Positions 35,105-42,617 of a stretch of 64,000 nucleotides of DNA are shown piece by piece (position 1 is the first letter of the stretch; each line of letters starts with the position of its first letter). Made by a program: the position numbers and the translations under genes. This stretch comes from an uncultured Desulfobacter sp. (GTDB lineage: Bacteria; Desulfobacterota; Desulfobacteria; Desulfobacterales; Desulfobacteraceae), in NCBI RefSeq assembly GCF_963666145.1, contig NZ_OY762614.1, positions 558,001-622,000 of the forward strand. The letters run 5' to 3'. The notes beneath the pieces were generated by a model that was given only the letters and a program-made list of their open reading frames with translations, was not told the DNA's origin and made no database searches.

Positions 35105-37252
35105 TTATTTACGTTGCCAGGTCAAAAATCGCTCTACAACTTTCAGGGTGGTTTTCGGCACCCTGGCTCTTTTCCAGGCTCCGGCGGCAAATCGGCCGGA
35201 CTCCGCCAGGGTCGGGTAAATATGAATGGTGCCAAGGATTTTTTTGAGTCCGATATTGTATTTCATGGCCAAAATAAATTCGTGGATCAAATCTCCGGCA
35301 TGGGCACCCACAATGGTCACTCCCAGGATTTTGTCCTTTTTGGGCACGGTCAGTACTTTGACAAATCCCCGGTCTTCCGAGTCGGCAATGGCCCGGTCCA
35401 GATCGTCAATCCCGTAACGGGTGACGTCATAGGCAACGCCGGCATCAAGACAATCGGTTTCGTTCATTCCCACCCGGGCGACTTCAGGATCGGTAAAGGT
35501 GCACCAGGGGATCACCCTGTAATCGGCCGTGAACTTTTTAAAAGCGCCGAACAAAGCGTTGACGGATGCGTACCAGGCCTGGTGGGAGGCCACATGGGTA
35601 AATTGATAGGGCCCTGCAACATCGCCTGCCGCATAGATATTGGGAATGGTAGTCTGCAGCCACCCGTTGGTTTTAATGGTGCCGTTGGGGTTCAGTGCCA
35701 CTCCCAGTTTTTCCAACCCAAAACCTTTGGTATTGGCCACACGACCCACGGCAAGCAAAATTGCGTCAAACGGAACCGTCACCTCTTGCCCGTCCGAATT
35801 CCGGGTACAGATCAGTGTCTTTGAGTCATTGTCCACCTGTATCTCTTTTACGCAATGCCCGGTAAGGACTTCAATCCCTTCCCGTGTGAAGGTCTCCTGG
35901 ATAGAATCGGCGACTTCCTGGTCCTCCCGGCCCATGATCCGGGACGCCCTGCCCACCAATGTAACCTTGGCACCCAGACGGGCAAAGGCCTGGCTGAGTT
36001 CGCACCCAATGGGCCCGCCCCCCAGCACCACCAGCCGTTGGGGTAAATTTCTTAACGACCAGATCGTATCCGAGGTAAAATACGGCACCTGATCAAGGCC
36101 TGGAATGGCCGGAATTCTGGGCCTTGCACCCGTTGCCACGACAATGCTGCGGGTGGTGATGATTTTACCGTTCACCTCAACTTCATACGGGGAAAGAATT
36201 TGGGCCTCACCCTGGATGCAGTCGACCCCAAGCTGGGTATATCGCTCCACCGAATCATGGGGCTCTATTTTTTTGATGATCTTGTCCACCCGTTCCATGA
36301 CCGTCTTAAATTGAAAGTCAATGTGGGCCTTTTCAAAACCAAACTCTTGGGCCCTTCGGGCATAGGATAGCATTTTTGCCGAGCGCAACAGGGCTTTGCT
36401 GGGCACACATCCGGTGTTCAGGCAGTCGCCCCCCATTTTATCCTTTTCCACCAGGGCCACACCCGCCTTTACGGCCGCTGCAATATAAGCGGTCACAAGA
36501 CCTGCGGAACCTGCACCGATCACCACCAGGTTGTAGTCAAACGTTGACGGCTTGGAAAATTTCGCCATGGCCCGCCGGTTCTTTAAAAAGCCGATGAACG
36601 CCTTTGCGATCCACGGAAAAATCCCTAAAACTGCAAAGGAGGCAAGCAACGGCAAAGAAAGGATACCCGATGCGCTTTCCACCCGGGATAACTGGGTACC
36701 GGCATTGATGTAGGCAAGGGTTCCCGGAAGCATGCCCACCTGGCTTACAATGTAGAATATGCCTGTTTTAATGGGGGTCAGCCCCATGACAAGGTTGATC
36801 ACAAAAAAGGGAAACACCGGCACCAGGCGCAACGTGAAAAGATAAAAAGGGCCGTCGGTTTCAACCCCCTCGTTTATTTTTTTAAGCCGGTCGGAAAATC
36901 GACTCTGGATATAATCCCGCAACAGAAACCGTGAGGCAAGAAAAGCCAGGGTCGCACCGATGGTACTGGCAAAGGAGACAATAATCGTACCTGCCCACAG
37001 CCCGAATACGGCGCCGCCGGCAAGACTCATTACCACAGCCCCAGGCAGTGACAATGCCGTCACAACGACATAGACCGCCATATAGATAAAGATGGTCAGG
37101 GCGGTATGTTCGGCATACACATTTGCCATGGCCGCCTGCCGGCCCTTAAGCGTCTCAAAGGTCAACTGACGGTGAAGGTCCAATGAAAAAAACAGAATAA
37201 CGCCCAGGATAATTATGCCAAGAATGAATATTTTAAAGATGCGTTGATTCAT
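35105..37252 (-). CDS. TVP38/DedA-like membrane domain fused to mercuric-reductase-like flavoprotein
   Basis: The ATG at 37252 has a weak GGA upstream; an in-frame TTG at 37276 is less likely. Residues 1-230 are a TVP38 (VTT) membrane domain with FTLRLVPVFPFFVIN, closely resembling the one fused to HdrD at 24835. Residues about 240-715 are a pyridine nucleotide-disulfide oxidoreductase with FAD fold VVIGAGSAGL, redox pair C277/C282 in GGDCLNTGCVPSK, NAD(P)H fold VVLGGGPIGCE and dimerisation domain with HxxPTLAE. No C-terminal CC pair for Hg(II) is seen, so mercury reduction is unlikely. It heads the metalloid operon; the radical SAM fusion starts 25 bases downstream. Confidence 0.9.
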   Translation of the reverse strand: MNQRIFKIFILGIIILGVILFFSLDLHRQLTFETLKGRQAAMANVYAEHTALTIFIYMAVYVVVTALSLPGAVVMSLAGGAVFGLWAGTIIVSFASTIGATLAFLASRFLLRDYIQSRFSDRLKKINEGVETDGPFYLFTLRLVPVFPFFVINLVMGLTPIKTGIFYIVSQVGMLPGTLAYINAGTQLSRVESASGILSLPLLASFAVLGIFPWIAKAFIGFLKNRRAMAKFSKPSTFDYNLVVIGAGSAGLVTAYIAAAVKAGVALVEKDKMGGDCLNTGCVPSKALLRSAKMLSYARRAQEFGFEKAHIDFQFKTVMERVDKIIKKIEPHDSVERYTQLGVDCIQGEAQILSPYEVEVNGKIITTRSIVVATGARPRIPAIPGLDQVPYFTSDTIWSLRNLPQRLVVLGGGPIGCELSQAFARLGAKVTLVGRASRIMGREDQEVADSIQETFTREGIEVLTGHCVKEIQVDNDSKTLICTRNSDGQEVTVPFDAILLAVGRVANTKGFGLEKLGVALNPNGTIKTNGWLQTTIPNIYAAGDVAGPYQFTHVASHQAWYASVNALFGAFKKFTADYRVIPWCTFTDPEVARVGMNETDCLDAGVAYDVTRYGIDDLDRAIADSEDRGFVKVLTVPKKDKILGVTIVGAHAGDLIHEFILAMKYNIGLKKILGTIHIYPTLAESGRFAAGAWKRARVPKTTLKVVERFLTWQRK

Positions 37253-37297
37253 TTTATATCCACATTTTATGTACAATACCCTTATGGGCCAAACTCT

Positions 37298-37366
37298 TTA
37301 TTTGAAGATTGCTTCTGAAAAAAATAGCATGTAGCCGTAAAGCCGTAAACGGTGTTTTTGGAATCA
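37298..37366 (-). CDS. Putative 22-residue leader peptide upstream of the TVP38 oxidoreductase
   Basis: An ATG at 37366 follows a near-perfect Shine-Dalgarno (AAGGAGG, then ATAA), stronger than that of the oxidoreductase itself. The frame encodes MIPKTPFTALRLHAIFSEAIFK and stops 45 bases before the oxidoreductase ATG. It could be a regulatory leader peptide or a chance match. No homologue is recognised. Confidence 0.3.
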
Positions 37367-37427
37367 TTTATCCTCCTTTTTGGAAATTAACTTATCTCAA
37401 AACTATACCCCAAATCTCATAAAAGTA

Positions 37428-37444
37428 TCACAAAACCTTCACAA
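37428..37444. promoter_or_regulatory. Direct repeat TCACAA at 11-bp spacing: candidate response-regulator site
   Basis: TCACAA occurs at 37428-37433 and 37439-37444, exactly 11 bp apart, the pitch typical of OmpR/PhoB-family tandem half-sites. It ends 12 bases upstream of the -35 box of the response regulator gene. The reverse complement, TTGTGA, recurs with the same periodicity upstream of msrAB at 40943. Confidence 0.5.
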
Positions 37445-37456
37445 TGGTATTTTCAT

Positions 37457-37486
37457 TTGACGGCCTTTGCCAAGGGTCGCTATGAT
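37457..37486 (+). promoter_or_regulatory. Candidate sigma-70 promoter of the two-component operon
   Basis: TTGACG (37457-37462), an 18-base spacer and TATGAT (37481-37486) lie 49 bases before the ATG of the response regulator. The TCACAA repeats are directly upstream, as expected for activation of its own gene. Confidence 0.6.
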
Positions 37487-37534
37487 TAAATAAATCATTA
37501 AAACGCGATGATCCCCCAAAAAAAAGGAGACCCC

Positions 37535-38251
37535 ATGCAGAAAAAAATTCTTGTGGTGGAAGACAATACCGAACTGTCCGATCTTCTTCTCCTTCACATG
37601 GGTGACCAGGCCTGGCAGGTGGATCTGGCCAGTGACGGTCTTACCGGAAATAAGAAGGCGGCCGGCGGGGGCTATGACCTCATTGTCCTGGATATTATGC
37701 TGCCGGGCATGGACGGCATCGAAATTCTCAAAAACATCCGAAACAAGGGACTGGTCACGCCGGTGCTTATGCTGACCTCCAAGTCGTCGGAGATCGACAG
37801 AATTCTCGGATTGGAACTTGGGGCGGATGACTATATTACCAAACCCTTTTCCATCCGGGAACTAGTTGCCCGGATCAAAGCCGTATTCCGGCGCATGGAA
37901 AACCTCTCTGCCATGAAAGAGCGTATGCCCGAGCCCGTCATCCAGGCCGGAGAACTGACCATTGATCCTGAAAAACGCAAGGTCACCGTAGCAGGCAGGC
38001 TGGTGGATCTCACTGCAAAGGAGTACGACCTTCTCACCTTCTTTGCCCGCCGGCCCGGCCGGGTGTACAACCGGTCCCAGCTTTTGGAAAATGTCTGGGG
38101 ATACGGCCACGACGGCTACGACCATACCGTAAACTCCAATATCAACCGGCTCCGGGCCAAAATCGAATCCGACCCGGCCAACCCGCAGTATATCCTTACG
38201 GTCTGGGGTGTCGGCTATAAATTCACGGACTCGGATCAGGCCGATGTTTAA
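37535..38251 (+). CDS. OmpR/PhoB-family response regulator
   Basis: ATG at 37535 follows AAAAAAGGAGACCCC; the earlier ATG at 37508 has no such site. A receiver (VVEDNTE, D53 in IVLDIMLPGMDG, Thr in MLTSKS, Lys in YITKPF) is joined to a winged-helix DNA-binding domain ending with YILTVWGVGYKF. It overlaps the sensor kinase gene by eight bases. Targets probably include its own promoter. The shared TTGTGA repeats suggest that msrAB or the DsrE-like gene, about 3 kb downstream, is also controlled. Confidence 0.93.
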   Translation: MQKKILVVEDNTELSDLLLLHMGDQAWQVDLASDGLTGNKKAAGGGYDLIVLDIMLPGMDGIEILKNIRNKGLVTPVLMLTSKSSEIDRILGLELGADDYITKPFSIRELVARIKAVFRRMENLSAMKERMPEPVIQAGELTIDPEKRKVTVAGRLVDLTAKEYDLLTFFARRPGRVYNRSQLLENVWGYGHDGYDHTVNSNINRLRAKIESDPANPQYILTVWGVGYKFTDSDQADV

Positions 38252-39710
38252 CTCCTTGTACGCCAAAATTGCAGCGGGTCTTTCCGCCCTCTTCCTTGTG
38301 GTGGGCCTGATTTTTATCGGGGTAACGGGATTTGCCACTGACATGTACCAGCAGGAGGTGAACCAGAAACTGAACACGGGGCTTGCCCGACAGATTGTCA
38401 AGGAACGGATTCTCATGGAAGACGGCCGGGTCAACCAGGGGGCGCTCAAGGATATCTTTCATATGCTCATGGTTATTAACCCCGGCATTGAGATCTACCT
38501 TCTGGACGTTGATGGAAATATCCTGACATTTTCAGCGCCCCCGGACAGTGTCAAACGCAGAAACGTGGACCTTATCCCCGTAAAGCAATGGCTGGCTGGT
38601 CGACTGATTCCGCCTGTTCAAGGGGAAGATCCCAAAAATCTTACCGGGAAAAAAGTCTTTTCAGCTGCACCCATTGAACGAAACGGGACCCTTGAAGGCT
38701 ATCTTTACGTCATTTTGGGCGGCGAAGAATATGACTCTGTGGCCCAGAAACTCAAAGGCAGTTACATTTTAAGGCTTTCCGCCTGGATGATCGGGGCGGG
38801 CCTGCTTTTTGCCCTGACAGCAGGACTTGTGCTCTTTGGCCTTCTCACCGGGCGCCTGAAAAAACTTGCCGCCGTTATGGCGGCGTTCGAAGGCGGAACA
38901 GCCGGATCTGATGTCGACCTGCCCAAGCGCCAGGGGCCACCCGATGAAATTGACCGGCTGGGCAACACCTTCAGGGAGATGGCCGGCAGGATCGACGACC
39001 AGATGGAAGCGCTGAAAGCCTCGGACCAGATGCGCCGGGAGTTGGTGGCCAATGTTTCCCATGACCTGCGCACCCCGCTTGCCACCCTCCAGGGGTATAT
39101 TGAAACCCTGCTCATCAAGGAGAATCAATATACACCCGAAGAGCGGCGCCACTACCTTGAGATTGCCATCCGCCACTGCCGCCGCCTCAACACCCTGGTC
39201 TCGGAACTGCTTGAGCTGGCCCGGCTGGAATCCGCCCCCATGGATCTTTCACCTGAACCCTTTGATCCCAGGGAACTGATCCAGGATATCTGTCAAAAAT
39301 TTGCCCTTACCGCGGAACAAAAAGAGATTGAACTGCGCCAACAATTTGAAAATTCAGTCCCCCTTGTTAAAGCAGATATCTCCCTGATCGAAAGAGCCCT
39401 GGAGAACCTCATTGAAAATGCGTTGAACTATACCCCGGAAAAGGGCAAGGTGTCCGTGGCAGTTTCCCTGGAAACCGAGGTGGTCATCCGGATCAGCGAT
39501 ACAGGCTCCGGCATCCCCGAAAAAGATCTGCCCCATATTTTCAACCGCTTCTACCAATCGGATACGTCCAGGAAAAAAAATCAGGGGCACAACGGCCTGG
39601 GCCTTGCCATTACCGCTCGAATCCTCCAACTCCACGACAGAAAGATCCAAGTGAAAAGCAGCCCCGGCAAAGGCAGCTGCTTTTCCTTTTCCCTGCCGCC
39701 CTGGCGATAA
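38244..39710 (+). CDS. Membrane sensor histidine kinase with HAMP domain
   Basis: The ATG at 38244 overlaps the end of the response regulator; residues upstream in the longer frame are a shadow of that gene. Two membrane helices (about 8-30 and 175-200) flank a 140-residue periplasmic sensor. A HAMP linker, a HisKA domain with H273 in NVSHDLRTPLATL, and a HATPase domain with N box (LIENALNYTP), DTGSGIP and GHNGLGLA follow. The architecture is that of PhoR/BaeS-type kinases. The signal is unknown. The methionine sulfoxide reductase and oxidoreductase neighbours hint at oxidative or thiol stress. Confidence 0.92.
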   Translation: MFNSLYAKIAAGLSALFLVVGLIFIGVTGFATDMYQQEVNQKLNTGLARQIVKERILMEDGRVNQGALKDIFHMLMVINPGIEIYLLDVDGNILTFSAPPDSVKRRNVDLIPVKQWLAGRLIPPVQGEDPKNLTGKKVFSAAPIERNGTLEGYLYVILGGEEYDSVAQKLKGSYILRLSAWMIGAGLLFALTAGLVLFGLLTGRLKKLAAVMAAFEGGTAGSDVDLPKRQGPPDEIDRLGNTFREMAGRIDDQMEALKASDQMRRELVANVSHDLRTPLATLQGYIETLLIKENQYTPEERRHYLEIAIRHCRRLNTLVSELLELARLESAPMDLSPEPFDPRELIQDICQKFALTAEQKEIELRQQFENSVPLVKADISLIERALENLIENALNYTPEKGKVSVAVSLETEVVIRISDTGSGIPEKDLPHIFNRFYQSDTSRKKNQGHNGLGLAITARILQLHDRKIQVKSSPGKGSCFSFSLPPWR

Positions 39711-39711
39711 A

Positions 39712-40320
39712 TCACTTAAACCGGGGTAATGCCCATCCTTTTCGCACGCTCAGTGATCGAATTGTGAAAATAACACCGGCAGAAATTAAAGCTGTAAACG
39801 GTTCCGGCATGTTAATGAACACAAAAAGCACAAAGAAAACGCCACCGGCCAAACATGCGGTGGCATATATTTCCTTATGAAAAATCAAAGGGATTTCATT
39901 GCAAAGCACATCGCGGATGATCCCTCCCATAACGGCGGTTAATATACCCATCATCACCGCAAGCGGCGGATGAATCCCCGCGTGCAATCCCTTTTGAATG
40001 CCAATAACGGTAAACACGCTGATTCCGATGGTATCAAAAAAGAAGAGCGCTTTGGCAAAGCTCAATATTGTTTTGGTAAACAAAAACGTCGTCGCCACGG
40101 CAGCAACAATAACATAAAAATAAACAGGGTCATGCAGCCATGAAACAGGCGTGTTGCCGATCATCATGTCACGCATCGTACCGCCGCCGATGGCGGTTAC
40201 AAATCCGAGGAACACAGCACCGAACAAATCAAGCTTTTTTTCAGCAGCGGCCAGTGAGCCTGAAACGGCAAAGGCAAATGTTCCCGAATAATCAAATGAT
40301 AGGATGAATACCTCTGTCAT
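39712..40320 (-). CDS. TRIC/UPF0126-family membrane channel protein
   Basis: The 202 residues form about seven membrane helices in two repeated units. Each contains the hallmark GGGTMRDMM and GGIIRDVL motifs. Bacterial members (YicG/UPF0126) were called glycine transporters and are structurally trimeric cation channels. The substrate cannot be assigned. The gene is the second of a minus-strand pair, 10 bases after the DsrE-like lipoprotein, and converges with the sensor kinase with a one-base gap. Confidence 0.88.
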   Translation of the reverse strand: MTEVFILSFDYSGTFAFAVSGSLAAAEKKLDLFGAVFLGFVTAIGGGTMRDMMIGNTPVSWLHDPVYFYVIVAAVATTFLFTKTILSFAKALFFFDTIGISVFTVIGIQKGLHAGIHPPLAVMMGILTAVMGGIIRDVLCNEIPLIFHKEIYATACLAGGVFFVLFVFINMPEPFTALISAGVIFTIRSLSVRKGWALPRFK

Positions 40321-40330
40321 GCTCAGACGT

Positions 40331-40765
40331 TTAATAACTTAAGATTTTTGTATCGTCCCGGAGAAGTTTCCCCGCTACCTGGTCAGGCTTGGCAATTGAA
40401 ATTCCATCAATGAAATCCGGAACGCTTTTTTCCGAATTCGACAAGGAGATTGGACACAGTTCTACGTTGACCTTCTTTTTTATCAAATCTTTAAGCATCA
40501 TCTGGGGGGATTTATTCTGGGGCTTTAACAATACCTGCTCGCAATCCTTGAACGCAAGTACCCCGGCTTCGCCACACAAAAGGATATCCACCTTTGCACC
40601 TTTTTTCATGGATTGGCCAGCCAATACCATTGACATCATTTGTGTAACCGGATCTTTTGATGTTACGACAATAAGAAGCTTTTTAGACGTTGCGGAATCA
40701 TGTCCACATGCAGCAAGAACAAAGAGCAGACATACAAAAGACAATGACACAATAACTTTACGCAT
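40331..40765 (-). CDS. DsrE-like lipoprotein
   Basis: A signal peptide with lipobox LAAC (Cys near residue 20) marks an outer-surface or periplasmic lipoprotein. The mature part resembles the DsrE/DsrF fold (LLIVVTSKDPVTQMMSMVLAG, DILLCGEAG, LKDLIKKKVNVELCP). Two cysteines, in LLCGEAG and VELCPIS, could carry sulfane sulfur as in the Dsr/Tus sulfur-relay proteins. It is 144 residues long. It is transcribed divergently from msrAB and shares the control region containing the TTGTGA repeats. Confidence 0.75.
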   Translation of the reverse strand: MRKVIVSLSFVCLLFVLAACGHDSATSKKLLIVVTSKDPVTQMMSMVLAGQSMKKGAKVDILLCGEAGVLAFKDCEQVLLKPQNKSPQMMLKDLIKKKVNVELCPISLSNSEKSVPDFIDGISIAKPDQVAGKLLRDDTKILSY

Positions 40766-40942
40766 TTTTCCATCCTTTTTTTGCTGTTGTAAAAAAAATA
40801 TTTAAGAACTTAAGATTTAGCATTTCACCATAATACATTTTCCTGATCAGATGCAATTTTCTTTTGGACACGTTGTGATTTCGTCTGCCTTGAATCCGAT
40901 GAAAACCCCAAAGCCAAGAGGCAAAAAAGCCCGGAGCGATCT

Positions 40943-40981
40943 TTGTGATAAACTTGTGACCTTTGACCGATCTATTTGTGA
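40943..40981. promoter_or_regulatory. Three TTGTGA repeats at 11-bp multiples upstream of msrAB
   Basis: TTGTGA occurs at 40943-40948, 40954-40959 and 40976-40981, offsets of 0, 11 and 33 bp. All lie on the same face of the helix, in the divergent region between the DsrE-like gene (-) and msrAB (+). The hexamer and pitch match, in the opposite orientation, the pair at 37428 upstream of the OmpR-family regulator. Confidence 0.5.
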
Positions 40982-41039
40982 TCTTATCTTCCTAACATAC
41001 GGGGTAAGGAACCCAAAACACTTAGAAAGGAGAAATGTC

Positions 41040-42182
41040 ATGAGACATAAACTGATCATTTGCACCCTTACCACCCTGTTTATCGCCTTTGGATTCTATG
41101 CCTTTGCCGGCATGGAAGGTGGGATGAAAGAAGACCCCATAAAAAACGAGATGTCCACAGAAGAGATGAACAATATGGAAATTGAAATTGCCACCTTTGC
41201 CGGAGGCTGCTTTTGGTGCACTGAAGCCGACTTTGAAAAGGTCAAAGGTGTTCAAAAGGTTATTTCAGGATACAGCGGGGGTCATAAGTCCAACCCGTCA
41301 TATAAAGAAGTCTCCATGGGCGGCACAGGCCACACCGAGGCGATTCAGGTCTATTTTGATCCAAAAGTTGTCACCTACGAAGAACTGCTGGACTACTTCT
41401 GGCGCCACATTGATCCCACCGATGCCGGCGGACAGTTTGTGGACAGAGGAAACCAGTACCGCTCTGAAATTTTCTACCACACCGACAGGCAAAAGGCGGC
41501 GGCCACGGCTTCCAGAAAAGCACTGGAAGCGTCAAAGGTATTTGATAAACCTATTGTCACAGGGATCACAAAGTTTGAAGCCTTCTACCCTGCCGAAACC
41601 TACCACCAGGATTACTACAAAAAAAATCCCATCCGCTACAAGTACTACCGGTGGAATTCAGGGAGGGATCAGTTCATTGAAAAGGCATGGAAAGACAAAC
41701 ATATGAAAAAAGAGGAGATGAATAAAATGAAAGAAGACCATACGTCCATGTGGACCCGGCCATCGGATGCAGATATCAAAAAAAAGCTGACCCCCATGCA
41801 GTATAAAATTACCCAGCACGAAGGCACGGAACCTCCATTTGACAATGCCTTCTGGGACAATAAAAAAGAGGGGATTTATGTGGATATCGTATCCGGAGAA
41901 CCCCTGTTCTCCTCAACGGACAAGTTCAAGTCCGGCACAGGCTGGCCCAGTTTCACCCGGCCCCTTGAACCTGGGCATATCGTAGAAAAAACCGACAGAA
42001 GCCTGTTCATGACCCGCACAGAAGTCCGAAGCAAAATTGCCGATTCCCACCTGGGCCATGTGTTTGACGATGGCCCCGCGCCCACGGGTCTTCGGTACTG
42101 TATCAATTCCGGGGCCTTGAAATTTATCCCCAAGGAAAAACTGGCAGACGAGGGATATGGACAGTATGTGAACCTCTTTTAA
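41040..42182 (+). CDS. msrAB: Secreted bifunctional methionine sulfoxide reductase MsrA-MsrB
   Basis: The ATG at 41040 follows GAAAGGAGAAATGTC. The frame is open further upstream to 40851, but that stretch is the regulatory region. Residues 1-24 are a signal peptide, so the enzyme acts outside the cytoplasm. The MsrA domain carries the catalytic C57 in GGCFWCTE and reduces S-sulfoxides. The MsrB domain from about residue 235 has SGTGWPSF and the catalytic C354 in RYCINSG and reduces R-sulfoxides. The Zn-binding CxxC pairs of many MsrB proteins are absent. No thioredoxin-like domain is fused. A strong terminator follows. Confidence 0.96.
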   Translation: MRHKLIICTLTTLFIAFGFYAFAGMEGGMKEDPIKNEMSTEEMNNMEIEIATFAGGCFWCTEADFEKVKGVQKVISGYSGGHKSNPSYKEVSMGGTGHTEAIQVYFDPKVVTYEELLDYFWRHIDPTDAGGQFVDRGNQYRSEIFYHTDRQKAAATASRKALEASKVFDKPIVTGITKFEAFYPAETYHQDYYKKNPIRYKYYRWNSGRDQFIEKAWKDKHMKKEEMNKMKEDHTSMWTRPSDADIKKKLTPMQYKITQHEGTEPPFDNAFWDNKKEGIYVDIVSGEPLFSSTDKFKSGTGWPSFTRPLEPGHIVEKTDRSLFMTRTEVRSKIADSHLGHVFDDGPAPTGLRYCINSGALKFIPKEKLADEGYGQYVNLF

Positions 42183-42223
42183 TCCGGATCAAAAAGGAAA
42201 TGCTCTATTTTGAGCCCTTGGAA

Positions 42224-42256
42224 GGCCCGGCAGCCACAGACTGCCGGGCCTTTTTT
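42224..42256 (+). terminator. Strong intrinsic terminator after msrAB
   Basis: A perfect 10-bp stem, GGCCCGGCAG/CTGCCGGGCC, with a 7-base loop is followed immediately by six T residues, 41 bases after the msrAB stop codon. Confidence 0.93.
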
Positions 42257-42371
42257 ACGCAGCACTGTCCCGCAGCCATTTGATTTTTTCTTTAATAACC
42301 TGTATTTTCACCTAACCTTAATTTTGGACAGTTTAAAAAAATAAAATAATTTTGATTTGCAAGGACATCAA

Positions 42372-42617
42372 ATGAAATATCTCTGGTGGGCAGCCCAGGT
42401 GTTATGCCTTTTAATCTCCATTTTTTTCTTTGTTTTCGGCATTGATCTTATCCGGGGCGCTTACGGGTTAAATGATCCGTTCAGCTTTATCATGACCTTT
42501 TTTGCCGCAAGTTTTGTTATTCTGATCAGCCTCACCCTAAGCATTGTATTCATCATTAAAATGATCCGGGTTTACCGCTGTCTGAGACCATCCAATATCC
42601 AGGAGGAGAGATCCTGA
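42372..42617 (+). CDS. Small two-helix membrane protein
   Basis: The ATG at 42372 follows GCAAGGACATCAA; an in-frame TTG at 42357 is less likely. The 81-residue product has two strongly hydrophobic helices (about residues 5-25 and 40-65) and a charged, cytoplasmic-looking C terminus (MIRVYRCLRPSNIQEERS). No family is recognised. Its TGA shares one base with the ATG of the ABC-F gene (TGATG), so the two are translationally coupled. Confidence 0.72.
   Translation: MKYLWWAAQVLCLLISIFFFVFGIDLIRGAYGLNDPFSFIMTFFAASFVILISLTLSIVFIIKMIRVYRCLRPSNIQEERS

Noticed and set aside
35105..37252. True mercuric reductase (merA)
   Set aside because: The N-terminal heavy-metal domain and C-terminal cysteine pair needed to bind Hg(II) are missing, and no mer genes are nearby.
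40851..41039. N-terminal extension of MsrAB by 63 residues
   Set aside because: The ATG at 41040 has a strong ribosome site and begins a clear signal peptide; the upstream frame covers the regulatory repeats.
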